This document shows, piece after piece, positions 28,725-38,343 of a stretch of 64,000 bases of DNA. The stretch's first letter is position 1. Each line of letters begins with the position of its first letter. The notes under the pieces were generated by a model that worked only from the letters and a program-made list of their open reading frames with translations, did no database searches and had not been told where the DNA came from. The stretch covers positions 124,001 through 188,000 of the forward strand of contig CBDHHC010000006.1 in the NCBI GenBank assembly GCA_965263345.1, read 5' to 3'. Source of the stretch: CBDHHC01 sp965263345. GTDB taxonomy: Bacteria > Pseudomonadota > Alphaproteobacteria > Rhizobiales > CBDHHC01. The position numbers were made by a program, and so were the translations under genes.

Positions 28725-31496
28725 TTATTGTGAATTATCATTTGAATTTAGCTTATTTATTAAGACCTCTTCTATCTTCTTTAAAAATGATGGTTTTTTT
28801 AAATTTGGAGAAGAGGATTTTCTAATATAAAAAGCGTCGACGGCTTTTTCCCCAAATGTGGCAATATGGGCAGATGAAATATCAATTTTGAGATCTGCAA
28901 AAACCGTTGTGAGATCATATAATAAGCCCGGCCTGTCTAAACAGCTAATTTCAAATACAATAAAATCATCTGATAAATTGGTATCAATCATAAGTTCAGG
29001 TTCTATGGAAAAAACGTCTCTTAAAGCTTGGCGGCTTGTATTTTTTAGTTTTAAATTTGAGATATCTTTTTCACCTGATAGTAGTTTTTTTAAGGTTGTT
29101 ATAATTCGGTTAGAGCGTCTTTTCTCATCTTCAATGTAATTGAATTCTTTTTTTAAGAATATACTGTCTACCGCAATATCATCTAATGTTGTAGAAATTT
29201 GAGCGCTTACAATATTAGCTCCAGAGAGTGCGCATGCTCCAGCTATTTTGCTAAGCAATGTTGTGACAGTTTTGGTGATTATAGTTATTTCTGTAATATC
29301 TGCTTTATCATCGGTTTTGGTTTGGGATACTAAAATATCTTTTGTTTCATCCCATTCTGTTAGTAAATTTGCATGATTAACCTGCTGTTCTACATCTGTT
29401 TTTAGCCAGTATGTTGGATGGTGCCTTTGGGTAAAGTTTTCAGCCTGGGCTTCTGGCCAATCAATTTTTGCAGCAAATTTCTCAGTTGCAATTTTTATTC
29501 TATCTTCTTGACTTACATCTGAGTGACCGCCAGAAAGAACAGGTAGGGCTGCTAGATATAATGTTCTTAATAATTGTCGTTTCCATCCGTTCCATACACC
29601 AGGCCCAACAGCTCTGATATCTGCCACAGTTAAGATTGTTAACAGCATAAGGCGTTCACGACTTTGAACAATATTTGCAAATTCTTGTATTGTGTTAGGA
29701 TCACTAATGTCACGGCTTTGGGCCATTTGGCTCATAACAAGATGATTTTCAATTAACCATGCCACTGTATCTGTTTCTGCTTTGTTTAAGCCAAGGCGTG
29801 GGCATAATCGTGTGGCAATCTTTGCGCCTAATATGGAGTGGTCTTCTTCATTCCCTTTTGCAACATCATGTAAAAACATTGCAACATATAAAGCCCGACG
29901 GTAGTGTATGCGGTGGAATATTTTAGATAGTATTGGAAGTTCTTCTTTTACATCGCCATTTTCAATTTCATTTAAAATTCCAACTGAAAGTATCAAATGT
30001 TCATCAACGGTGTAATGGTGATACATATTAAATTGCATCATGCAGACGACTTTTCCGAAGTCTCTAATAAATCTGCCCAATACACCGACTTCATTCATTT
30101 TACGAAGAGTGCTCTCAGAGTTAGTTGGTGAACATAGAAGATCAAGAAAAATGTTGTTTGCTTCTGGATTATTTCTTAAATTATCGTCAATGAGTGGCCA
30201 TGAACTGCGCACCAGTCTTATGACATCGGGATGAAAAGATAATTTGTATTTCTCGGCAATATTAAAGAGGCGGATGAGGTTTACGGGATCTTTTTTGAAG
30301 ACCTCTTGATGAGTGATGCTTAAACGATCATTGTCGAGTTTAAACGCGCTTGAATCAGGAATTTTTTTTCGTTTGCCCCAGAATTTTGATTGAAGTAATT
30401 TGCTGATAACCGGGGGTGATTTTAATTCCTTTAGTTCCAAGCTTTGGCATACAGTCCTTGTTAGGGCTCCTACTTCTTTTGCAATTAAGAAATAATGCCT
30501 CATAAAGCGTTCAACAGCCCTCCAGCCATTGCGGTTTTTATATTTTAATCTAATAGCCATTTCTTGTTGAAGATCGAAGGTCAGTCGTTCCTCTGATCTT
30601 TTCGTCAAGAAATGTAGGTGACAGCGGATTGTCCATAGAAATTTATTACAGCGGTTAAAATTTTTGTATTCTCTTGAAGAAAAAATGCCAACGGATACAA
30701 AGTCTGTTGCATCCTCAAGTTCTGTTACATATTTGCTGATCCAATAGAGTGTATGTAAGTCTCTTAGCCCACCTTTGCCATCTTTGATATTTGGCTCGAC
30801 AAGATATCGTGATTTTCCTGTACGTTCATGTCTGTCTTCTTGTTCAGACAGTTTTGCATCTATGAACTCAGGGCCAGAGCCAATTACAACATTATCATGA
30901 AACTTTTGCTTTAAGGTGGAATAAAGTTTTTCATCTCCTAAAATCAGGCGTGAGTCTAATACTGCTGTTCGGATTGTAATGTCTGAGCGTGACAGTTTAA
31001 TGCATTGATCAATTGAGCGTGTCGCATGGCCAACTTTAAAGCCTAAATCCCATAGTAAATATAAAATATATTCTACGACACTTTCGCCCCAAGCTGTTTG
31101 TTTGTATGAGAGTAAAAATAGAAGATCAATGTCTGATCCAGGAGATAATAATCCTCGTCCATACCCTCCTGTTGCGATGACAGCCATTGTTTCGCTTTTG
31201 GATGGATTTTCAGCTTTGTAAATATATTGAACAGTAAAACCATATATATATTCAATTAATTCATCTTGAAATTGTGATAGGCTTTCTGCACACCCATAAC
31301 CATCACCTGTATTCATAAGGTTTTGTTCTGCATTCTCATAAACATTTTGTAACAGTATTTTCAGATGGTTTAAAAGTTCTAGGCGTAGCTGTGATTTATC
31401 TAGAGACGCGTTGTTTGCAAGAGAGTTAATATCCTGCTTTAACTGGTCCTTATCGTATAGAGGTATGGGTGATGTTTTTTGATTTATTTGACTCAT
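28725..31496 (-). CDS. glnD: PII uridylyltransferase / uridylyl-removing enzyme
   Basis: Bifunctional sensor of glutamine that modifies PII. From the ATG at 31496 it has 923 residues. The nucleotidyltransferase domain has 'GGYGRGLLSPGSDIDLLFLL', the middle HD domain 'YVAMFLHDVAKGNEEDHS', and two C-terminal ACT domains include 'CLDRPGLLYDLTTVFADL'. A TTG three codons upstream is unlikely. It is placed between mutS and murJ. Confidence 0.97.
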   Translation of the reverse strand: MSQINQKTSPIPLYDKDQLKQDINSLANNASLDKSQLRLELLNHLKILLQNVYENAEQNLMNTGDGYGCAESLSQFQDELIEYIYGFTVQYIYKAENPSKSETMAVIATGGYGRGLLSPGSDIDLLFLLSYKQTAWGESVVEYILYLLWDLGFKVGHATRSIDQCIKLSRSDITIRTAVLDSRLILGDEKLYSTLKQKFHDNVVIGSGPEFIDAKLSEQEDRHERTGKSRYLVEPNIKDGKGGLRDLHTLYWISKYVTELEDATDFVSVGIFSSREYKNFNRCNKFLWTIRCHLHFLTKRSEERLTFDLQQEMAIRLKYKNRNGWRAVERFMRHYFLIAKEVGALTRTVCQSLELKELKSPPVISKLLQSKFWGKRKKIPDSSAFKLDNDRLSITHQEVFKKDPVNLIRLFNIAEKYKLSFHPDVIRLVRSSWPLIDDNLRNNPEANNIFLDLLCSPTNSESTLRKMNEVGVLGRFIRDFGKVVCMMQFNMYHHYTVDEHLILSVGILNEIENGDVKEELPILSKIFHRIHYRRALYVAMFLHDVAKGNEEDHSILGAKIATRLCPRLGLNKAETDTVAWLIENHLVMSQMAQSRDISDPNTIQEFANIVQSRERLMLLTILTVADIRAVGPGVWNGWKRQLLRTLYLAALPVLSGGHSDVSQEDRIKIATEKFAAKIDWPEAQAENFTQRHHPTYWLKTDVEQQVNHANLLTEWDETKDILVSQTKTDDKADITEITIITKTVTTLLSKIAGACALSGANIVSAQISTTLDDIAVDSIFLKKEFNYIEDEKRRSNRIITTLKKLLSGEKDISNLKLKNTSRQALRDVFSIEPELMIDTNLSDDFIVFEISCLDRPGLLYDLTTVFADLKIDISSAHIATFGEKAVDAFYIRKSSSPNLKKPSFLKKIEEVLINKLNSNDNSQ

Positions 31497-31580
31497 AAAC
31501 GGCAATATTTACTAACTAGAATGACTATATGAAGGGTTATAACATCAATATTGTTATGTTTTTAATAATATTGACGATTT

Positions 31581-34364
31581 TTATGTTTTAAGTGATTTTA
31601 GTTCATATAGCATATCCAATGCCGCTTTAGGCGTTAATTCATCAGGATTAATTTGGTCAAGTCTGCTTTTTATAGCACAGTCTTCCTGGATTGGAACCGC
31701 TTGGTTTTCCTGAAATGAGTTAGCGAAAAGCGGGAGATCCTCAATGATGGACTTTATTTGGGGTTTTTGCTCGGTATTTTCCAAATGCTGTAAAATTTCA
31801 AAAGCCCTCTTAGTTACTGGTTTAGGCAATCCAGCAAGCTTTGCAACCTGGACACCATATGATCTATCAGCTGCACCTTTTGTGACTTTATGTAAAAAAA
31901 TTATTTCATCTTGCCATTCTTTTACTTCAAGTGTGACATTACATGCATTAAAGAGCTTTTTGGTCAGTTCGGTCAATTCGTGATAGTGAGTAGCGAAAAT
32001 TGAACGGCATTTGATCTGATCATGAAGATATTCTACTGTTGCCCAGGCAATTGACAAACCGTCAAATGTTGCAGTACCACGGCCGATCTCATCCAATATT
32101 ACAAATGATCTTTGTGTTGCTTGATTAAGGATTGTTGCGGTTTCAATCATTTCAACCATAAATGTTGAGCGGCCGCGCGCTAGATCATCTGAGGCTCCTA
32201 CCCGACTGAATAAACGATCGACAATGCCAATATTTGCTGACTTTGCCGGTACATACGACCCCATTTGTGCAAGGATCGTAATTAATGCATTTTGACGAAG
32301 GAATGTTGATTTACCTGCCATATTAGGGCCAGTTAACAGCCAGATGCAGCCTGATGTATTATCTTCGTTTTGAGTCCCTTTATCATCTGAACTTAAATAG
32401 CAATCATTTTCGATGAATGGTGTTTGTTTTGATTTTTGTAGAGCAATATCGACTATGGGGTGACGTCCTTGTGTAATTTCAAAATCTAAACTGTCATTTA
32501 TATTTGGACGTGTGTAATTTTGCTCTTCTGCGATTGTTGCTAAACTGCAATAAACATCCAATTCGGCTAATGTTTCTGATAGAGTTATAAGCATTTTCTT
32601 ATTTGCCAAGATTTCTTTTATAAGATCTGCAAAAATTCCCTGTTCGATTGATAATGCTCTTTGGGCCGAGGAATGGATTTGAGTTTGAATATCGTTTAAT
32701 TCTGTTGTTGTTAAACGAAATGCGTTGGCTAATGTCTGGCGGTGAATGAATGTTTCATTCAGTGGGGCCTCAAGAAGGGGTTTGCCCTGTGTTGCAGTCA
32801 CTTCAACAAAGTAACCAAGAACATTGTTATGTCTTATTTTTAAAGACTTTATATTTGTTTGTTCTGCATATTTTGCTTGTAGTTGCGCTATAATTTTTTG
32901 ACTTTTGTCTCTTAATGTTCTTACTTCATCAAGTTCTTGACTGTATTCAGGTTTTACGAAATCGCCATCGCGTTTTAAAAAGGGCAAGTCGTCGTTTAAA
33001 GCTTGATTTAAGGTTTCTGCCAGTTTTCCTTTGGCTTGCATTAAGTTTTTTATAAACACCTGTAATGTAACCGGTGTTTCGACTAGGTCTTGATCGGACT
33101 TGATTGATTGACTTAGTTTAGACGCGATATTCAAACAGTCTCTTATCACTCCCATATCACGAGGGCCACCCCGTTCTAGTGATAGTCTTGAGAATGCCCT
33201 TGCAATATCCGCAAGTCCGCGCATTGTTTTCTGGATATGCTCTCTTTGGGCTGTCTCGTTTAGGAAATATTCGATAACGTCCTGACGCTTTCGTATTTTA
33301 TCTGTATTTCTTAGAGGGCCGGATAACCATTTTGAGAGCTCTCTGCTCCCTGCCCCGGTTATTGTTTTATCAATTGCGGCAAGTAAGCTACCCTGTTTTT
33401 CTCCATTGATTGATTTTACCAGTTCGAGATTTGTCCGCGTTGCGGCATCAATTACCATAACAGAGTTTGTTTCTTGGCGTTTTGGAATTCGAAGTACTGG
33501 CTTTTGATTGATCTGAGTTAACTCAATGTATTTTAAAAGAGCTCCAATAGCAGCTAACTCACCTTTGGTGAAGGTTCCAATGCCATCTAATATATTTACA
33601 TTATAGGCATTCTTTAAATCGTGTTCTCCTGACTGACTATTAAAGTAAGAATTTGGTATTGGTGTGAGTGTTGAGTTCTCTTGCAGAAGGATTGCTATGT
33701 TTTCGTTGGCATGTTTATCCGAGAGTAAAATTTCCTTAGGTGAAAAACGAATGATTTCTCCTAACAGATCGACTTCATTCACTTCTGAAATAAGAAACTC
33801 GCCTGTTGAAATATCCAGAGATGCTATGGCGTAGATTGGTTTTTCATTTGTAGAGGGTTGTGCATGTTTGAAGATTGAGGTTAGAAAATTATTGTGAGTT
33901 GATGTCAGTAGGCTATCTTCTGTTAAGGTACCAGGCGTTACAACGCGAACGACTTCACGTTTTACGACTGATTTTGCACCTCTTTTCTTTGCTTCTGCAG
34001 GATCTTCTGTCTGCTCACATACCGCAACACGATATCCCTGTTTGATGAGTCGATGTAGATAGTCATCTGAAGAATGAAAGGGGACACCACACATTGGGAT
34101 CTCTTGACCCTGATGTTTTCCCCGTTTGGTCAGTTGGATACCTAGAGCTTTTGAAGCAATTACTGCATCTTCAAAGAAGAGCTCATAAAAATCACCCATT
34201 CGATAAAATAACAGGCTATCTGAATATTCTGCTTTGATTTGGGAAAATTGCATCATCATTGGTGTCATTGTTGCTGATGATGCGTTTTGTGGTTTTATTT
34301 TTGGGTTGCCTTTTTGTTTTTCGTTTTCATTTGATATTTCAGCAACTTTAGCAGAATGTGACAT
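31581..34364 (-). CDS. mutS: DNA mismatch repair protein MutS
   Basis: Mismatch-recognition ATPase of about 927 residues, slightly long because of a Lys/Asn/Ser-rich N-terminal tail of some 30 residues. The mismatch domain carries the Phe-x-Glu motif in 'FYRMGDFYELFFEDA'. The ATPase has 'LLTGPNMAGKSTFLRQNA' and 'ILDEIGRGTATFDGLSIAWA'. The ATG at 34364 is used; a TTG four codons earlier is possible. It is divergent from maeB. Confidence 0.98.
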   Translation of the reverse strand: MSHSAKVAEISNENEKQKGNPKIKPQNASSATMTPMMMQFSQIKAEYSDSLLFYRMGDFYELFFEDAVIASKALGIQLTKRGKHQGQEIPMCGVPFHSSDDYLHRLIKQGYRVAVCEQTEDPAEAKKRGAKSVVKREVVRVVTPGTLTEDSLLTSTHNNFLTSIFKHAQPSTNEKPIYAIASLDISTGEFLISEVNEVDLLGEIIRFSPKEILLSDKHANENIAILLQENSTLTPIPNSYFNSQSGEHDLKNAYNVNILDGIGTFTKGELAAIGALLKYIELTQINQKPVLRIPKRQETNSVMVIDAATRTNLELVKSINGEKQGSLLAAIDKTITGAGSRELSKWLSGPLRNTDKIRKRQDVIEYFLNETAQREHIQKTMRGLADIARAFSRLSLERGGPRDMGVIRDCLNIASKLSQSIKSDQDLVETPVTLQVFIKNLMQAKGKLAETLNQALNDDLPFLKRDGDFVKPEYSQELDEVRTLRDKSQKIIAQLQAKYAEQTNIKSLKIRHNNVLGYFVEVTATQGKPLLEAPLNETFIHRQTLANAFRLTTTELNDIQTQIHSSAQRALSIEQGIFADLIKEILANKKMLITLSETLAELDVYCSLATIAEEQNYTRPNINDSLDFEITQGRHPIVDIALQKSKQTPFIENDCYLSSDDKGTQNEDNTSGCIWLLTGPNMAGKSTFLRQNALITILAQMGSYVPAKSANIGIVDRLFSRVGASDDLARGRSTFMVEMIETATILNQATQRSFVILDEIGRGTATFDGLSIAWATVEYLHDQIKCRSIFATHYHELTELTKKLFNACNVTLEVKEWQDEIIFLHKVTKGAADRSYGVQVAKLAGLPKPVTKRAFEILQHLENTEQKPQIKSIIEDLPLFANSFQENQAVPIQEDCAIKSRLDQINPDELTPKAALDMLYELKSLKT

Positions 34365-34635
34365 ACACTTATCCAAATTACATTATGATTCGCGTGCATA
34401 ATTTAAACTGAATCTCTTTTGATGATAATATAATGTAAGTCAATGTGATATCCTTTTGCATTTTCTCCACAATTCATCAAACTTTTCCCAGAATCTAAAT
34501 ATTGCGGTGCGTCAACGATTTTTGTTAACAAAATATCTATTTTTGGGTAAGTCTTTAGTCTACGAGTTTAAAAAAACATTCAAGACTTATAAAGATAAGA
34601 ATATTCAATATTCTCCAGAAAATAAGGTTAAAATA

Positions 34636-36909
34636 ATGCCCCTCAAATTTGAGAAGGCGAGTTATACCTCGCAAGAAGCTCTTCAATTTCATAAACGCGG
34701 TAAACCCGGTAAATTAGAAATTACGCCAACTAAACCTCTTGCCACAACACGAGATTTATCTTTGGCTTATTCACCAGGTGTTGCTGTTCCTGTTCAAGCC
34801 ATCGCAGAAGACCCAAGTGCCGCATATGAATATACGAATAAGGGTAATTTGGTTGCTGTTATATCAAATGGAACAGCCATTCTAGGTCTTGGAAACTTAG
34901 GAGCACTTGCTTCAAAACCTGTTATGGAGGGTAAAGGCGCTTTATTTAAACGTTTTGCTGATATTGATTCCATTGATATTGAGGTTGACGCGGCTGATGT
35001 CGACGATTTTATTAATTGTGTCCGTTATTTGGGGCCTTCTTTTGGTGGGATTAATTTAGAAGATATCAAAGGACCCGAATGTTTTATTATTGAATCTCGT
35101 CTGAAAGAGTTGATGGATATTCCTGTGTTTCATGATGATCAACATGGAACGGCTATTATTTCTTGTGCGGGTATTGTCAATGCTTTGCATCTTACCAATA
35201 AAAAAATTGAAGACATTAGGGTTGTGTTTAATGGCGCTGGGGCAGCGGGTATTGCCTGTTTAGAACTTCTTAAATCTATGGGTCTACCTCATGAAAATGC
35301 AATTTTATGCGATTCTAAAGGTGTGATTTACCAAGGTCGTGGTGAAGGCATGAACCAATGGAAGGCTGCCCATGCTGTTGATACTTCAGCTAGAACATTA
35401 GGGGAGGCTATGGTTGGTGCTGATGCCTTTTTTGGGCTTTCAGCTAAAGGTGCTTTAACCAAAGAAATGGTTGCAAGTATGAATGCTAATCCAATTATTT
35501 TTGCTATGGCGAATCCAGATCCTGAGATTACTCCTGAAGAAGTTGAGGAGGTTCGCAATGATGCAATTATGGCGACTGGTCGTTCTGATTATCCAAACCA
35601 GGTGAACAATGTTCTTGGCTTCCCATATATCTTCAGGGGTGCTTTGGACGTTCAGGCCAGTACTATTAATGATGAAATGAAAATTGCTGCGGTTCATGCT
35701 CTTGCTGAACTTGCGAGAGCCGATGTTCCAGATGAGGTTGCCGCGGCTTATCACGGACATAGACCGTCTTATGGACGCAATTATATTATTCCAGCTCCTT
35801 TTGATCCTCGTTTGAATAGCTTTGTTCCACCTGCTGTTGCGAAAGCAGCAATGGACTCAGGGGTTGCTCGTAAACCTATCGAAGATATGGATGCTTATGT
35901 TGCTCGCCTGACAGCCAGACTTGATCCAGTTGCTGGTTGGTTACAAGGTATCTTTTCTCATGTGCGCGCTAATCCTAAGAGAGTTGTATTTGCTGAAGGT
36001 GCCGAGGAGCAAGTTGTTCGAGCTGCGTATAGTTTCTTGAATAATGGTCTTGGGAAGCCAGTGCTTATTGGCCACCCTGAAAAAATCAAGCAAACTTTCC
36101 AGAATACTGGCTTAGAGTTTACAGATGGCATAGAAATTATCTGCGCTCAAAAAGATAGTAATGTCGAAGAATATATAGATTATATGTATAAGCGTTTGCA
36201 GAGAAAAGGTTATCTAAGACGCGAATGTAGCCGGATGGTGAAAAATGATCGTAATATCTTTGCCTCTTGCATGGTCGCTATGGGGCATGCAGATGGTATG
36301 ATTACAGGAGTTACTCGAAATTGGTCGACGTCTTATCGTGATGTGAAACAAGTTCTAGATCCAGCTGCTGACCGTACTGTTATTGGTATCTCAATTGCTA
36401 TTTGTCGTGGGCGTACTGTCTTGATTGCTGATACTTCTGTTCACGATATGCCTGATGCTCAAGAGTTGGCTGATATTGCTAAAGAAGCCGCTCGAGTTGC
36501 TCGTCGATTAGGTTATGAGCCTCGTGTGGCAATGCTTGCGTATTCAACTTTTGGTAATCCTGAAGGTGACCGTTCTGAACGTGTTCGGGAAGCTGTTCAG
36601 ATTTTAGATCAAGAAAAAGTTGATTTTGAATATGATGGCGAGATGGGTGCAGATGTTGCTTTGAATGAAGAGTTATTATCACAATATCCTTTCTGTCGTT
36701 TGTCAGATACGGCGAATGTACTTGTTATGCCTGCATTCCACTCGGCTAGTATTTCAACGAATATGCTTCGTGAGCTTGGTGGTAGCACGATCATTGGTCC
36801 AGTATTGGTTGGATTATCAAAATCTGTTCAGATTGTTCCATTGGGATCTAAGACTTCGGAAGTCGTGAATATGGCGGCTCTTGCAGCTTACGATACAACA
36901 GAATCTTAA
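34636..36909 (+). CDS. maeB: NADP-dependent malic enzyme (malic domain plus PTA-like domain)
   Basis: Oxidative decarboxylation of malate to pyruvate. It has 757 residues. The N-terminal malic domain has 'LAYSPGVAVPVQAIAED' and 'FHDDQHGTAIIS', the NADP-binding part has 'VVFNGAGAAGIACLELL', and the C-terminal half is a phosphotransacetylase-like regulatory domain ('FHSASISTNMLRELGG'). The start at 34636 has AAGG eight bases upstream and gives the standard MPLKFEKASYTSQEALQFH N terminus. The frame is open upstream for 60 more codons, but those do not resemble the family. Confidence 0.97.
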   Translation: MPLKFEKASYTSQEALQFHKRGKPGKLEITPTKPLATTRDLSLAYSPGVAVPVQAIAEDPSAAYEYTNKGNLVAVISNGTAILGLGNLGALASKPVMEGKGALFKRFADIDSIDIEVDAADVDDFINCVRYLGPSFGGINLEDIKGPECFIIESRLKELMDIPVFHDDQHGTAIISCAGIVNALHLTNKKIEDIRVVFNGAGAAGIACLELLKSMGLPHENAILCDSKGVIYQGRGEGMNQWKAAHAVDTSARTLGEAMVGADAFFGLSAKGALTKEMVASMNANPIIFAMANPDPEITPEEVEEVRNDAIMATGRSDYPNQVNNVLGFPYIFRGALDVQASTINDEMKIAAVHALAELARADVPDEVAAAYHGHRPSYGRNYIIPAPFDPRLNSFVPPAVAKAAMDSGVARKPIEDMDAYVARLTARLDPVAGWLQGIFSHVRANPKRVVFAEGAEEQVVRAAYSFLNNGLGKPVLIGHPEKIKQTFQNTGLEFTDGIEIICAQKDSNVEEYIDYMYKRLQRKGYLRRECSRMVKNDRNIFASCMVAMGHADGMITGVTRNWSTSYRDVKQVLDPAADRTVIGISIAICRGRTVLIADTSVHDMPDAQELADIAKEAARVARRLGYEPRVAMLAYSTFGNPEGDRSERVREAVQILDQEKVDFEYDGEMGADVALNEELLSQYPFCRLSDTANVLVMPAFHSASISTNMLRELGGSTIIGPVLVGLSKSVQIVPLGSKTSEVVNMAALAAYDTTES

Positions 36910-36923
36910 GACGACATTCATTT

Positions 36924-36952
36924 ATGGACACCTTGATTATCAAGGTGTCCAT
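36924..36952. terminator. strong hairpin between convergent maeB and cytochrome c genes
   Basis: ATGGACACCTTGA and TCAAGGTGTCCAT form a perfect 13-bp stem with a TTA loop, 15 bases after the maeB stop and 10 bases from the cytochrome c stop. No clean T-tract follows on either strand. It probably works as a shared end structure for both messages, but as a terminator it is atypical. Confidence 0.6.
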
Positions 36953-36961
36953 TATAAATTG

Positions 36962-37417
36962 TTATTGAGGCGTATATTTTTTCAATGGGAAAACTGGTGC
37001 TTCTGGTGGAGTATCATGCAGTTCTCTTATGTAAAGAAGTACGCTCATGCGATCTTCCAGTTTTTTCAAACCTGGGAAAAACATATTGGTTCCAGGGAGT
37101 GCTGCCTTTGGATTTTCCATGTAAGCATTCAGGAATTCATAGCTCCAAACACCATCTAGTTTCTTTATGGCTGCCGAATAGGTTGGATAGCCTGGTGCTT
37201 TTGCAATTTTTCTTGAAAAAATGTTCCAAAGATTTGGCCCTAAAGTGTGCCTCTGCCCTTTTCTGAATGTATGACATAAAGCACATTTCTTACGATAAAT
37301 TTTCTTACCTTTGCGCAAAGTCACTTCTTCAGGGTTATAGGAAGATGCATTTGCTGATGTGTTGAGTATTGTTGCCGATAACGACATAAAGATTAATATG
37401 GAAAATATTTTTGTCAT
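36962..37417 (-). CDS. periplasmic class I cytochrome c
   Basis: Protein of 151 residues. A signal peptide ends near residue 24 (TSANA). The haem site is CALCH (Cys45, Cys48, His49) and the likely sixth ligand is Met112 in 'GTNMFFPGLK'. 'TLGPNLWNIFSRKIAKAPGY' is typical of soluble c2/c550-type electron carriers. It stands alone, convergent with maeB; its redox partners are unknown. Confidence 0.93.
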   Translation of the reverse strand: MTKIFSILIFMSLSATILNTSANASSYNPEEVTLRKGKKIYRKKCALCHTFRKGQRHTLGPNLWNIFSRKIAKAPGYPTYSAAIKKLDGVWSYEFLNAYMENPKAALPGTNMFFPGLKKLEDRMSVLLYIRELHDTPPEAPVFPLKKYTPQ

Positions 37418-37650
37418 TTTTTCACTGCGTATCTGTTTAATTTTTTCTCATAATTATATTCCAGCGTAAAACCCTGGATGCTCAATATTTCCATTGAAGA
37501 GTGTTGAGAATATGATGTGTGTAATTTGTGTTTTTTCTTTTTTGGACCTAAGTGAACTGGTAGATGTATCGACATGGTTCATGTTGATGATTGAATCATG
37601 TTTTATGTCATTTTTTATTGATCACTGTTATTTATTTTTAGGAGATTTAG

Positions 37651-38343
37651 GTGGACCAAATCTATCAAGATATATGGAATGCAGACCAGCAAGGTAATGG
37701 GGTGCCCGCATTGCGTCCAGGTGAAACAAAAAACGAGGCTATTGGTTATGTGATCGTTGATGAGCGGGCGACTGAGGTTGATCATGATCATAAAGTTCTG
37801 GCTGATGTGAAAATTCCAGAACATAAATTGTCGACATATAAGCTTTGCCAAGACTTATTTAATAATTATGCTTTGGCGCGCAAATCTCCAGAGTTTGTTA
37901 AACCAGAAGAACTGCAAGAAGAACTTGATTTTATTGATGCCATTTTGCAAACTCCTCCTATTCAAGTTGCGCATGACTATTTAAAATCCTCTCTCAATTT
38001 ACAGATTTCTGAACAGATACTCGCTGGTATGATTCGAGAAACCTGGTTTGATATGGGATCGGCTGGTTCTCAGAGAGATGCATCTGGGTTTGAGCATGTG
38101 TTCGTTGGTGAACAAGGGAGCCAGGCCAGTAAAATTGGCGGGTATCATTTTTGGTATAAATATTTTCTTGATGATGCGGGTCGTGTTATTGGGGCTCCTG
38201 GATCGGATGATCAGATTGAATATCACGGGACGAAATATCAAGGTGCTGAAAAACCTGGGCAAGGTATATTGGTTCCAGAAGTTGTGACGCTTTCAATGTC
38301 CTGGGATGCGCCTAAGGGAGATGATCCTGTGGTCGGCCGGTGA
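37651..38343 (+). CDS. EndoU-type endoribonuclease, N-terminal and central part (split gene)
   Basis: This 230-residue frame starts at GTG with AGGAG six bases upstream. Residues 146-154 read GFEHVFVGE, the hallmark of XendoU/EndoU ribonucleases (Glu148, His149, Glu154), and GGYHFWYKYF supplies the second catalytic-type histidine, His166. EndoU enzymes cut RNA at uridylates leaving 2',3'-cyclic phosphates. The frame stops at TGA (38341) before the last part of the fold, which continues in the -1 frame from 38340. No signal peptide or toxin-delivery domain is seen. The EndoU call is by motif. Confidence 0.8.
   Translation: MDQIYQDIWNADQQGNGVPALRPGETKNEAIGYVIVDERATEVDHDHKVLADVKIPEHKLSTYKLCQDLFNNYALARKSPEFVKPEELQEELDFIDAILQTPPIQVAHDYLKSSLNLQISEQILAGMIRETWFDMGSAGSQRDASGFEHVFVGEQGSQASKIGGYHFWYKYFLDDAGRVIGAPGSDDQIEYHGTKYQGAEKPGQGILVPEVVTLSMSWDAPKGDDPVVGR

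Noticed and set aside
36881..37266. Plus-strand open frames between and over maeB and the cytochrome c gene
   Set aside because: They are antisense to the cytochrome c gene or cross the maeB stop and the 13-bp hairpin, with no coding signature.
37494..37697. Open frame of about 67 codons before the EndoU gene
   Set aside because: It overlaps the well-supported EndoU start in another frame and lacks a ribosome-binding site.
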